From: Pythium myriotylum
Lineage: Eukaryota; Oomycota; Peronosporomycetes; Pythiales; Pythiaceae
DNA: 64,000 bases
NCBI GenBank assembly: GCA_023091665.1
Contig: JALJCQ010000013.1
Span: 3,224,001-3,288,000 of the forward strand
Direction: 5' to 3'
Positions 1 to 10,397 of the stretch are shown here, piece after piece. A program made the position numbers and the translations under genes. Numbering within the stretch: the stretch's first letter is position 1; each line of letters opens with the position of its first letter. Below the pieces are notes generated by a model that worked only from the letters and a program-made list of their open reading frames with translations, had not been told where the DNA came from and made no database searches.

Positions 1-111
1 AGAGTCAAATTTGAGAAAACTCAGTCACTGGCCGGCGCTAATTGCGGCGGTCAATCGTCTACAACGGAGCAATAACCTGCAGCAAGGTGTCAATCGGTCT
101 TCGTCCGATTA

Positions 112-165
112 AGGTGGGTGGGTGGGTGGGTGGGTGGGTGGGTGGGTGGGGGGGGGGGGGGGTTG
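112..165. repeat. GGGT microsatellite running into a poly-G tract
   Basis: About nine tandem GGGT units are followed by an uninterrupted G run. Such G-runs can form G-quadruplex structures. A separate poly-C run lies at about 485-502. No coding potential is supported here. Confidence 0.9.
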
Positions 166-1537
166 TAATGAAGCGCGCCCGCAGCCACCGGGTGTTCACT
201 CTCAGCTCATTCTCAGCGGCGACGTGCGTGCTTGTTCCCACACTCTCAACGACAACATTGTGTTCGTCTTCACATTCGCTCAGACGACATCGTCTCGCCT
301 GCTATCAGGTCCGGCTTCTCTATGCTACACCGTCTCCGCATCCATCATGGAAGCTTCCATCTCCAGTCTCCGCCGGACCTCGCCAATCGGAGCCCGCAAG
401 TTCAACTCACAGGAATCGGAGAAGATGGCAATTGAGTAGTATAAAACTTATGTGTAGAATGTAGGATGTACCTTACACATCTAGCCCCCCCCCCCCCCCC
501 CCAAACAAGCCTAAGTCGACGGTGACGTGCATGTGCCACAAAATCCTGTCCTTCTCGTATCGGCCCGCGTTGAGTCCTTCGATGTCAACCCCAGCGTCCA
601 TCTCCACACCCGAGCGATGACGCCACGACTGTCACGGCCATGAGCAACCATCCACGCACAGCACGACTATCCAGTGCGTCCAGTCAAGTTTCTCGCCATA
701 AACAGCCGGAAGATTAGCAACAACAGCTGCGTGGGTCCAGAGCGGAGCGAACGATGTATCGAGTCTCCGATCAAACACAATGGACCGCCGGCTTCCCCGC
801 TTTCAGAAAGTTGCCACTCTGCGAGACTACATTCAGATGTACGAGCATCAGGCCTGTCCTCCAGTCAACATTGTGATGTGTGTCGTCGACATTTGCCGTC
901 TTCCTGGAGACGGAGGGTTGTGTGTGACGCTGATCGACTCTAGCGCATTGATAAGAGACGTTGCACGGATTGTTACAGCTCTAAGTCTACTCCCTGATGA
1001 TCTCCAAAGCAGATACGTGTTCATGCTTAACATCGTTGGCGCCACTAGACTCGAGGAGTTCGTTCCAGGATCGTTGTTACTCGCTCCAAGTGTCAGCAAG
1101 CTCATCTTGTATCGTGGCGTTTGTTTTGGACGTGCGTCCTCCGACTCTGTATTTCATATCTAAGTGTCTAGCCTAATACCATCACCAACTTCACCAACAT
1201 GAATATTAAAGCATTCACTTCCACCATCAACGTGTCCGTCGTCAAAGTCCACACGAAACTAAGCTGTAACATGTTCAGTGTTATGCAACTTTTCCAGCCA
1301 AAGCAAAACCTAACATAACAGATGAGACGAGTCGTCTGGGAGTGTGACGAGACAGCCGCTCACTAACGCCAGCTTGTACGGCAAGGACAGCTCTCCATTG
1401 AAGTTGAGAGTCGAAACCAGCACTGAATCGTGAACGCCGAGCGACTAGTGTGGAGATCGTGTCGCGTTCTGTCTCGAGAGAACAGACAACTGCAACAGCG
1501 GCATCGCCGTGAGATTGACTAGTTCAGTCGCTGGCGC

Positions 1538-1612
1538 ATCACGAGATCAGTACTATAGGTATGGGCTGTATGAGAGTGTGACGATCACGAGATCAGTACT
1601 ATAGGTATGGGC
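1538..1612 (+). repeat. Two-copy 46-bp tandem repeat
   Basis: The segment ATCACGAGATCAGTACTATA, continuing through GGTATGGGC, occurs at 1538 and again at 1584, a period of 46 bp. It lies in a stretch without a recognisable gene. Confidence 0.8.
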
Positions 1613-2819
1613 GTTGTGGGAGAGCATTGCGAGAACTGACGGTAATGTAGGTACGGGTCCCGTGGGTGTTGATCGAGAATGGGTAGTACGAGTAGATGGT
1701 GAGATGTTGCATTTTTAAGGCGTATAGATTTTGCAAGTTATGTCCAAGCCGGAGTTTTATTAGATCTCTCCCATTCCCGTGCCAACGACATTGGCAAGAG
1801 AGGTTTGCGGAAGTGGAAGGAACCTGTGGTTGGTCTAGCAGCAAAGTTGAACTTGACAAGGAACGATTGCTGAAGCCGCAGGATCGGACAGCTGCTCATA
1901 ATGTTCCATAACGAGCATGAAAGGGCGGTCGCAGAAACCAGGAACGCTTGCTGCGGATTTGCTTGGATTCTCTATAGTCGAGAGAGTGCGACGAGAACAT
2001 CTATTCCCACTGAAGTTCTTCTTCTCTGGGTTGCAGTATCCACAGCTATTGCTATGACCACTTCATTCGACAATGAGTCTCGAAGAGCTGAAGTTAGACT
2101 ACGCGTTGCACATCGCGACGCCTCAAAGAACCTTTCACCGCCCCCTCGATGTCGTATCGTTCATTGCCAACGACGTTCCGGCGAAGGATATAAAGGTAAC
2201 TGTGGACATGGTCGCACTGGGTATCCAAGAGTACGAATCGTGCTGGCATACAGTATTGACATGACCGAGAAGAGCCAACTCAAGGACTTCGATCAGCGTA
2301 AAGAGCTTCTTGATCAGTTCGACGACAGTATCCGAGCCAAGAACGTATGTTGTCTCTCGGTGTGGAAGTCCCGCGAACAGATCATCGACCATCCAAGTAG
2401 CGCCGACTATCTGCCTGGCCGCCCGTACGTCATTCAAGGCGTGCACAGCGTCCAGCTCTTCCGTAAGATCCCCCAAGGGTCCATCCAAGCTCGGCTCCTG
2501 ACGAAACCCGAGGCTAAAGAGCGTCAGGCAAAGGGGAAGCGTAAAATTAAGGATTCGAGCAAGATGTGAGGCGCAACGGCGGGAGTGTTTTAGCTATTGT
2601 TTTGTTCTAAGTTTAATGATTCATAATTTGTTCACATTTAGTTGAAATATCACTGTAAATCATTTTCAATTTTGAAGGGAAACTATTTCACGCCTGTGAA
2701 ACATGTCGTAAATTTATGTCAGTATTTTCCTTGAAGTTCGTAATATATTGCTTTTGGTAAAGTTGTGTGTGTGTGATGTTGGCGTCCACAATCGGATCTC
2801 TCCGGTTTGTTCACAAATG

Positions 2820-5800
2820 ATGAATCGAAGCATTTCAAGTCGCGTTAAACAGCTCCAAAGACTATACGGGGTCTCAAAGAAGCTGAAACGGCAGCAGGAG
2901 AGTGATGAGACAAAAGAGGCGCGACTGGCATCTGCGAAACAATAGAAGAAGGCTCGATAACCCAATCGAACCGTAGCTCAGAGCAGTTCTCTTCTCGAAT
3001 CAGCTGCGTCCCAAAACAGGCTCGATGAGATAACGAAGACTAACCAACGAAATTTTGTAAACCAAGAGTGTCCTTCGACGAAAGCAAGTGCAACTCAGGA
3101 CGAAGAACGCTTTTATGCAGAACTTGATGGGCCGCTTTCCAAAGTCTGCTCAGTCTGTGGAGAGCTCGTGGAACCAGGTAATAGGAAGATCGTGTAGTAC
3201 ACACCGACCGATGCTCGGTTTGAGCTCCTATCGATCCAGACAGCAGGTATTGACCGCGGGCTCGTAACGGCGGGCACAAAACATAACAACTGTGAGTTCG
3301 CGTGCATATGCCTCCGATGTCACAACTCGCTCTCAAAACGTGAAGTCCCAAAGTTCAGCCGTGCAAGCGGATTTGTGATCACTGAAGTGCCAAATTGCTT
3401 GACAATGTTGAATCATATGGAAGCGCGGATGATTGGTTTGGGCATCTGCTTCACGACATGGTTTTGTCTCGGCCATTTGGGACAGTCAGCATCAAGAGGA
3501 AACTCCATTAACTTCTGAAATAACGTGTACGATGTCGTGGCATAACTGCCGCGTCCTGTCAATCGATGTGGTGTTATCCGCCTTAGAAAGCAAGGAAACC
3601 GATCGAGACAAAGTTACTACAACGTTCATCCGTGGCTACTTCGCGAAGCGGTCCAATGGCTCACCCGAAACAATCCAATTTACTCCAATGTTGTTATTGA
3701 CGAAGACCTACTTGCATCTATTCCAGAATCCGCAGATGTACCCACCGTCGAGCTTGATCTGGACGACCCCGACGCAAATCAACTCGAGGACGATGAAGAT
3801 TGTGATGTGACAATTAATGATGGTTTGAACGAGACATTTGTACTCGAACACAACCCAACTGCGCGACGAGAAGACGATAGCATCCGTCGAGCACTTGATG
3901 GGCAACTTGAAGATGAAGCTTATGTGGCGCCGGCTTCCGATCAACCGATGAATGAATACACAACAAAGCTATTGATTCAGTGCTGTTTTCCGACACTTTT
4001 CCCACACGGCCTTGGTGGTTTCCATCCTATCCAAGGTGTTGAAAATCGATGCCACCAGTACAAGCTGGCGGAGTACTGCTCGCACCTGATGGTGTGGCAT
4101 GACAGACGGTTCATTCGCCATCCAACGTTTAATTTTTATTGTCTCAACTTGATCCAACGAAGACAAATCGACGGGTTGCTCCGTCAGATTCATCACTCAC
4201 CTTTGAAACCCAATAGTGATACCAATGATGAAGGCGGAGAGCATCGCCAGATTGAGAGAGAATGTGTGAAGGATCGAGGGAAACACCGGTACGGAGTTCT
4301 TCACGACACGATGTCACTCGTTATTTGAGAGATCTAAGGCCATTCTTCCGGTCAGTTCGAGGGAGCGAGCTTTACTGGGCTAATGTTCGAGATGATCTGA
4401 TGAGTATGGTCGGGAATCCTGTAATGGAGACGCCGTGGCCAACATTTTTTGTGACTCTCAGCGCTGCCGATACTGTGTGGCCAGACTTTTATCGAGCTTG
4501 TGATCCGTCCCTCACCCTTGAGGAAGCTGGCTCTCTGAGTCCTGCCCAGAAGCGAAAGTATCTTAACGAGAACCCAGACATTGGTGCACGACACTTCCAT
4601 CGATCATTTCGCGCGTTCTTCCGGCACATCTTATGCGGTAAAGAGAAACTGCTCGGCGAAAGTATCGACTTTTTCGGGAGGATTGAATTCCAGCATCGGG
4701 GGTCACCTCATGTTCATGCCCTCTTATGGGTGAAAAATGCACCTGATATCCTCCAGTTATCGAAGACGAAAGAGGGCTGCGCTATGCTTAGTGCCTATGC
4801 TGACAAATTCGTTTCGTGTCTTTGCCTTCACGAATCTACTTCGGAAACTTCGTCAACTAATTCGGTGGATCCTTTATGTACACGTCCTCCATCTGGAACA
4901 ACCTCCGATTGTCGGAAGCAACAGCAAGACGATCTTGCAGCGGTTGTTGAGCGTGTCCAACTTCACGTCTGCTCCGCACGTTCTTCGTGTCAGCGCGATG
5001 GAAAATGTCGTTTTGAGTTTCCGAAGCCATTGCAATCAGAGACAGGTGTCTTTCGAGATACAAGTCGTGGTGACATCCGTGTAACGTTCGAACATAAGCG
5101 CAAGTGTCCGACAGTCAACAACTATAATCCCGCCATGCGATGTTCCTGGCGGGCAAATATGGACATCAAGATTATCGGGAACGCCTACGGCGCGGCAGAA
5201 TACACTGCTGCGTATGTCAGCAAAGCCGAACCTGACTCAGTCAAATTCCGCAAGTCAATTGAGGCGGCACTCAATCAGCTACCTTCCGGAACGCCATATG
5301 AACGCCTCTTAAAGAGAACAGCAAATGCTACCCTCGCGATACGCGAAGTCAGTGCTCAAGAAGCTGTGTACATTCTTTCCAGTACTCTTTGTTTAGCAAG
5401 CAAGTCAAGAACGGTAATTACAGCCAAAGTTTCTCGACATGACCGCCGGTTTTATCGAGTTCGCATCGAAATCTTGCACGAGCCAAGTGGAATCACAATC
5501 GAGCCACTCGAGCACGCAGACATGCAGCGGCCACGATGTGCAACGTTCGACGGTCTCTCATACCGTAGTTTCTGCGAGTCTTATGAAGTGGTCAATGCAC
5601 CACCCAACCCCCAGGAGCGTCTTCAGCGCTGGCCAATGAACGATGGACAAGGATATATCAAAGAGCGGACGAGGAAGCAGGTGATCCGACCTAGCCCGCG
5701 CTACAGGACAGATGATCAAGATGCTGATTACTGTTACAGACAACTTTTTCTCCACAAACCATGGCGCAAACTGTCTGACTTGCCTACGGACAATGGGCTA

Positions 5801-7234
5801 GTTTGCGCAGCATACGCACAGTGGAAGGGCAGCGGTGAGTCCGAATGGATTGATCACATAAACAGCAGCATCCACCGCGAAAAGATGATTGCAGCTTCTC
5901 GGCATAGCGATATCGTACTACCCAGTCCAGAGTGGTCGATTGGACTTCTTGAACATGCTGAGGTATCCTGCGCTAACATTTTGATGGAGTCCACACACGC
6001 TGCGGTCAGCGGATTTGCTTCCAGGCACAACTACTCCAGCGATGATATATCCCGAGCACGAAGATTCCTAGAAGATGTTGTTCGACCGTACGCGCGATCG
6101 GTGAAACAACAATCCACCACCACCCGCCCCAACAGCACAGCACACATGTATCCCACGGAAGAATGCAACTTTCCAATGATTGAAGACCAGTGGAAACGCT
6201 TCGCTGTCTCCATGCTGCAAAGTCGACGCCGCCAAGTCGCCCAATGCAGTGGAGATGAGTGTCCGCCTGTTCAAATGATCATATCTGGAGAGGAAGGGAC
6301 AGGGAAGACGTGGTTGATCCGCGAGATTCTCCACGATATCTGAGTAGTGTTTGGCCACGAAAATGCAACAAAGCGCGTCCTACTGATGACTCACCAAGGG
6401 TCTGCAGCTCATTTGATTGGAGGTCGAACACTGACATCTGCGTTGGGACTGCCGAGCCAAGCTGGCTCAATATTTCGGCGCGACTACATTCCACTCGTTT
6501 CAACGTCATAAGGACAGTCAACACTTCGCAGACTCCAAAACGACTACAAACTCGTTCACTTGTTCGTCCTGGACGAGTTTAGTGTGATATCGAGCGGAAT
6601 GATGAACTGGATTGATCAACGCCTACGGGAAAAATTCCTGAAACATCGAGATCTCCCATTTGGCGGACGAGACCTTATCTTTACAGGAGAACCTTGCCAG
6701 CTTGGCCCTGTAAGCCTCAGTCCTTTAACAACACCCCATGACCAGCTCAATAGTGAGTCGGAGAAGCTAGGGCGCAAGGTTTGGGAACAAATCGCACTTG
6801 TGTTTCGGCTGCGACAACAGAATCGTGGAGTGAACGATGCAGGATGATATGAGATGCTTCGAAGAATCCGTGATGGGGAGGTCACCACAGCAGGCGTTGA
6901 TATGATTAATTCTCGCGTCCAACCGCTGCCAACGTCGCAAAATGAGGCGCAGGCTCCGGTATACATTGCCTATCGCAATGTATACGTAGAAGAAGCAAAC
7001 CAAGCTGCTCTACACAGGATGCAGACGCCAGTATGCACTATACGACCTCTACACAACGTGCACTCAGAAGCAGTTGTTTGGCGTATGTTGCACTGTCCAG
7101 AGTGCGCGACCACTGCCGTATGTATCTTACAGCGCCAGTTACTATCGTACAACTCACTACCGTATAATTCGGAAAGATCTGAACATAGGAAAGATATGAA
7201 CACTGGCTACAAAGTGACTTGGTTTCGAAAGTGA
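2820..7234 (+). pseudogene. Decayed Helitron replication initiator/helicase (RepHel)
   Basis: This is the remnant of a rolling-circle (Helitron) transposase spread over several frames. A Cys-rich segment near 3130-3190 (CSVCGELVEPG) resembles the zinc-finger-like N-terminus of Helitron proteins. The Helitron N-terminal domain follows at about 3670-4260, with FPTLFPHGLGG and the run ending in NLIQRRQIDG. The longest open frame, 4262-6343, holds the HUH nuclease motif HRGSPHVHALLW and a downstream Tyr motif (EYTAAYVSKAE). A PIF1-type helicase begins with Walker A (GEEGTGKT) but a stop interrupts it at 6343. A second frame, 6560-6847, carries the Walker B-like FVLDEFSVI and FGGRDLIFTGEPCQLGPV. 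A third, 6854-7234, holds C-terminal PIF1 sequence and then breaks off. Several frame changes and the lost 3' end mean it cannot be autonomous. Element termini were not located. Confidence 0.85.
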
Positions 7235-7278
7235 CATCTCCCGCCCAAAACTTCAACCATGGATCCAATTATACCCAA

Positions 7279-7963
7279 TCAAATTACGATTTCTTCAACC
7301 CATGTCTTGCTCTCAGACTCTATCGTTGCTTGCATCGCCTCCACGGTTGCGTGCCCAAGCACAGCAGCTTCCTCGTTATCACCGTCGAAGAACGGCCCGG
7401 CAACATCGAATGCGTTGATGATCGTCTCGCTCGAATTGGAGCGAAGCGCACTCATGGCCCTCTCAAACATGAACCGACGCATCTGTGGGGCCGTCTTGGG
7501 GGCCGGAAGGAATGAATAGTACTCGACGTACTCGTGTCGCATCCTCGCCTTGAAAGGCGCCATCACACCAACGTCGAGCGGCTGAGACACACCGGCCACT
7601 TCCGCCGAGTGTGAGTGCAGTCGGGCGATCGGTGGCCGTGTACTCGTCGTGCTTCTGCACCCACAAAATGAGTTTCGATGGGCTCACGTCCTCTTGCATG
7701 CGGCAGAATTCACGCAGGCCGATTTGTCTGCGTTGCGCGTCGAACCACTCCTCGACCATGTTGGCGTGGAAGTCGTTCGTGTGCTTGAGATTGATTCTAG
7801 TTGGCGGCATCTGAAGTTTTGAGTTTTGGCGGGAGACCAGGAGGTCTCGAGGAGACGGGAGCTCTTGAACCAATAGTTTGGCTCTATTCAGTACAGAGAT
7901 ATGTCGGAAACATCTGAACAGCCGTGGACTGCTTGACTGGGAGAAACGTGGCAGAGTGTTCAT
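7279..7963 (-). pseudogene. Internally deleted pogo/Tc1-type DDE transposase remnant
   Basis: Reading leftwards from 7963, the first part has an N-terminal helix-turn-helix-like segment (IGLREFCRMQEDVSPSKLILW). The second part, 7279-7599 in a different frame, carries the C-terminal DDE signature GVSQPLDVGVMAPFKARM, typical of pogo/Tigger-like transposases. The two are fused directly, with a frame change near 7600. The catalytic DDE core expected between them is missing, so this is a deletion derivative. It lies directly after the broken Helitron. Terminal inverted repeats were not identified. Confidence 0.65.
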
Positions 7964-7969
7964 ATCATT

Positions 7970-8530
7970 CCGAATTATACGGTAAGTCAGATCGAGCGAA
8001 ACAAATGGACACCGTGGAGAACGCGCGAGGGTGCGAGGTCGAAAGACGCAGTATTGAACAGACCTCAGTAATAGTCTCAGATATGAAAATTATCGCGTAC
8101 GAGCACAACCTGCGCATAACACTTTCAGAACATGATCAATGAGACAAACGAAGCAGAAGGCAAATATATGATCGTTATTGTGCCGCAAAAAACTGGAAGT
8201 TTGAAGCCACAACGATATCCAATGTCATCATCACCTAATCTAACTATTCGATATAAATTTTCTAAATATGATCCACTACTAATACACGATGTTACGTCTA
8301 GATCACATTATTCAATTGAAAAGGGTATTATACTTCACCCAACCTCCTCTCCTTTAACATCATGGGGCTTCGCCCACTAAGCAACCTCGCGCCAGCGTGG
8401 TGCTCTCTAGTAGTTGTGGTTTCAGTTCTGGTGACTTATACATGATAATATCGACTTAGGAACCCTGGAGGGCAATGCGGTCCACCTTGGTTCGCAACAG
8501 AAACGACGAGTGCACGCACCGCTATCTCAG
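7970..8530. other. AT-rich intergenic stretch
   Basis: Sequence between the DDE remnant and the HTH-UPRT gene is AT-rich around 8090-8350. It has only short open frames (for example 8132-8380) without recognisable features. Confidence 0.5.
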
Positions 8531-8533
8531 CTC

Positions 8534-9794
8534 TTAGAACTCAAAACGTGCAGCAAATTTGCTAGCCACAATCCTCGTACCTGGGTAGTGGCTCGTAACG
8601 TACGACCACGCCTCGTCACTCATGATAACCGCAACGATGTAGATCCGCGATTGCTCAAGTCCCCTTTGCTGCAGCTCATCGATTGACCGGCCCACGAGCG
8701 GCCCAGAGCTACATTCACAAGTCATGAGGAGGATCGAAGAACCTGGTTTCGCTCTCGCTGGCAACATGACCTCAGCTACACGCAAGCTCCCAAGTGCTTC
8801 GTCAAACTGGACAAGGCCTACGGGGATTTATTCCTTGCATCAGCTCGCAGAAGATCAGAGAGCCTGGGATTGGAAACCACCCACCAACAGGCTCGTCTGG
8901 CCGCATAGCCTGGTAGCACCGTAAGATCGGGTAGCTGCCGTTGCCGACTCCGACTGCTGCCACCCACGCATAGGCCTCGATAGAGACCGTGACAAGTGCC
9001 TCTTCTAACAGCAATCTCCAGTACACGAACGGATAAGATGCTTCTTTCAGCTTGTTGCTTTTGTCCAGGAGACGTACCGAATGAGTCGATCGGCCACGAC
9101 GCGAAACTCGGATGGTGATATTGATGAGTCGTGCAGTCGCGTGACGAGCAATCGTGCTGCCGGTGTCCACAGCTCGTAGAAGCGTCCCACGCGGTCGTCT
9201 AAAGAGGTCTGGCGCAATCTCCACGCGCTACATTAGTCAGCCCACGAATGAGAGGCCTATCAACAGTTGCAGCTGAAGTACAACCACACACCAATCAGCC
9301 GTCTCCAGTACCCTTGGCTCCACCTTGATGCGTTTGTCTGGTTCACTCCTTCGATCATACGAGACCTCATTCGTGCTTTGTCGCTGGGCTCGAGCCTCCT
9401 CCAAGTCTTCTCGCTCGCATCGCACTTCTCCGCCGAGTCTCCGCTTTCGGGATTTGGACGTCGTGGGGTGATCTTTCGTCTCGCAAACTCGCCCATCTTC
9501 CTTGGAATGGTGCTGCTCCGCCCTGGCAAGCTGGGCCTCATACACGTGACGCGAACGTGCGAGGATTTCGTCGCGATTCTTGTACGTGTTGCAGATGGCC
9601 GCACGCGTGACGCCGAACTCGCGCGCGAGCTCGGACTGCTTCTCACCGTTCGCGACGCGGCGAATGATCTCGACTCGGTCGTCCTCCTGGAGATACTTCT
9701 GCCGCCCACGGTACTTGTAGCCCTGCTGCGCGTTCACGCGGCGCAGCGTCTCGCCGTCGAGTACGGCGCCGTTGAAAAGGTCGGGGGCGTCCAT
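8534..9794 (-). CDS. HTH DNA-binding plus uracil phosphoribosyltransferase-like fusion, four exons
   Basis: The spliced model has exons 9794-9292, 9227-9078, 9015-8885 and 8817-8534. Introns of 64, 62 and 67 bp all begin GT and end AG, and the joined frame gives exactly 355 codons plus a stop. Residues 38-76 form a psq/CENP-B-type helix-turn-helix (SELAREFGVTRAAICNTYK), suggesting DNA binding. Residues about 168-355 match the uracil phosphoribosyltransferase fold: FRVVADRLIR spliced to LLLEEAL, then YPILRCYQAMRP and IYIVAVIMSDEAWSYVTSHYPG. The loop that normally binds PRPP reads LLMTCECSSG (residues 291-300) and lacks the usual pair of acidic residues, so catalysis is doubtful. The start at 9794 is chosen because upstream codons in the same frame (to 9947) look non-coding. 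The fold assignment is by eye. Confidence 0.7.
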
Positions 9795-9949
9795 TGGGGG
9801 AGGGAGGCCTGGGTTTTGATGTGTCGGGGGATCGTTTCGCTTGAGACTGGGATTGGGATTGGAGGAAACCCACAGAGGAGCGAGCCTTTTTATTTCTGCT
9901 CCCCATCCTCCTCGAGCTCTACCGAGAGAGGGAGAGCGAATTGCCACGA

Positions 9950-10397
9950 TCTTTTAGAGGGAGTTACCCTTGCCCGCGAGTCTCCCATAACTTGTGGGCC
10001 ACAAGCAACCCCTGCAGCTTTACAGGGAGACAAGTGCTCGGTTCGAAGGACCGAGTCAGAACTCTCGGTTCAGAATGGTTCCCACGCGATTCTGGACAGA
10101 ATCCCGTGGCATAAAGGACGGCGGAGGCCCGCGGTCATCAATTGAATCGCGAAGAGTGTTGTCTGATCATCCTACCAAGTCAGGTTCTTTGCGGCTCGGC
10201 CCATCCCTGGAGTTTCTTTTGACCGGCAAGAAAGAAATGCGGCGACTTCTTGACGGGAAGTTCCAAAATGCTGACCCACCCAGCATCTACCAGCGCAACA
10301 TACAATCGGCGAACGTCGTGGTGTCGTGAGTATTTGGGGGTGAGACGAGGTCTCCAAGATGGAGGATACTCTAAGAATAATCCCTGGACAGATTTCA
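9950..10397. other. Intergenic stretch
   Basis: This lies between the promoter of the HTH-UPRT gene and the 3' end of the exonuclease/YbaK gene. Both genes are on the minus strand. No RNA or coding feature was recognised. Confidence 0.5.

Larger units (their letters stand above)
1..2700. other. Stretch without a convincing gene; a few unassigned open frames
   Basis: Open frames on the plus strand occur at 780-1163 (127 aa), 1901-2569 (222 aa) and 2073-2264 (63 aa). The short frame at 2073 (starting MSLEELKLDYALHI) and the second half of the 1901 frame (starting around YSIDMTEKSQLKDF) look more protein-like than their neighbours. They could be pieces of one broken or intron-containing gene, but no splice that closes the frame was found. 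No family is recognised. AT-rich sequence follows from about 2.6 kb, up to the Helitron remnant. Confidence 0.4.

Noticed and set aside
8534..9224. UPRT pseudogene broken by frameshifts
   Set aside because: Each frame change coincides with a 62-67 bp GT-AG intron, and the joined frame closes exactly, so an intact spliced gene is the better reading.
9267..10145. 292-codon plus-strand frame over the HTH-UPRT gene
   Set aside because: The minus strand has a spliced, domain-bearing gene. The plus frame has no recognisable motif.
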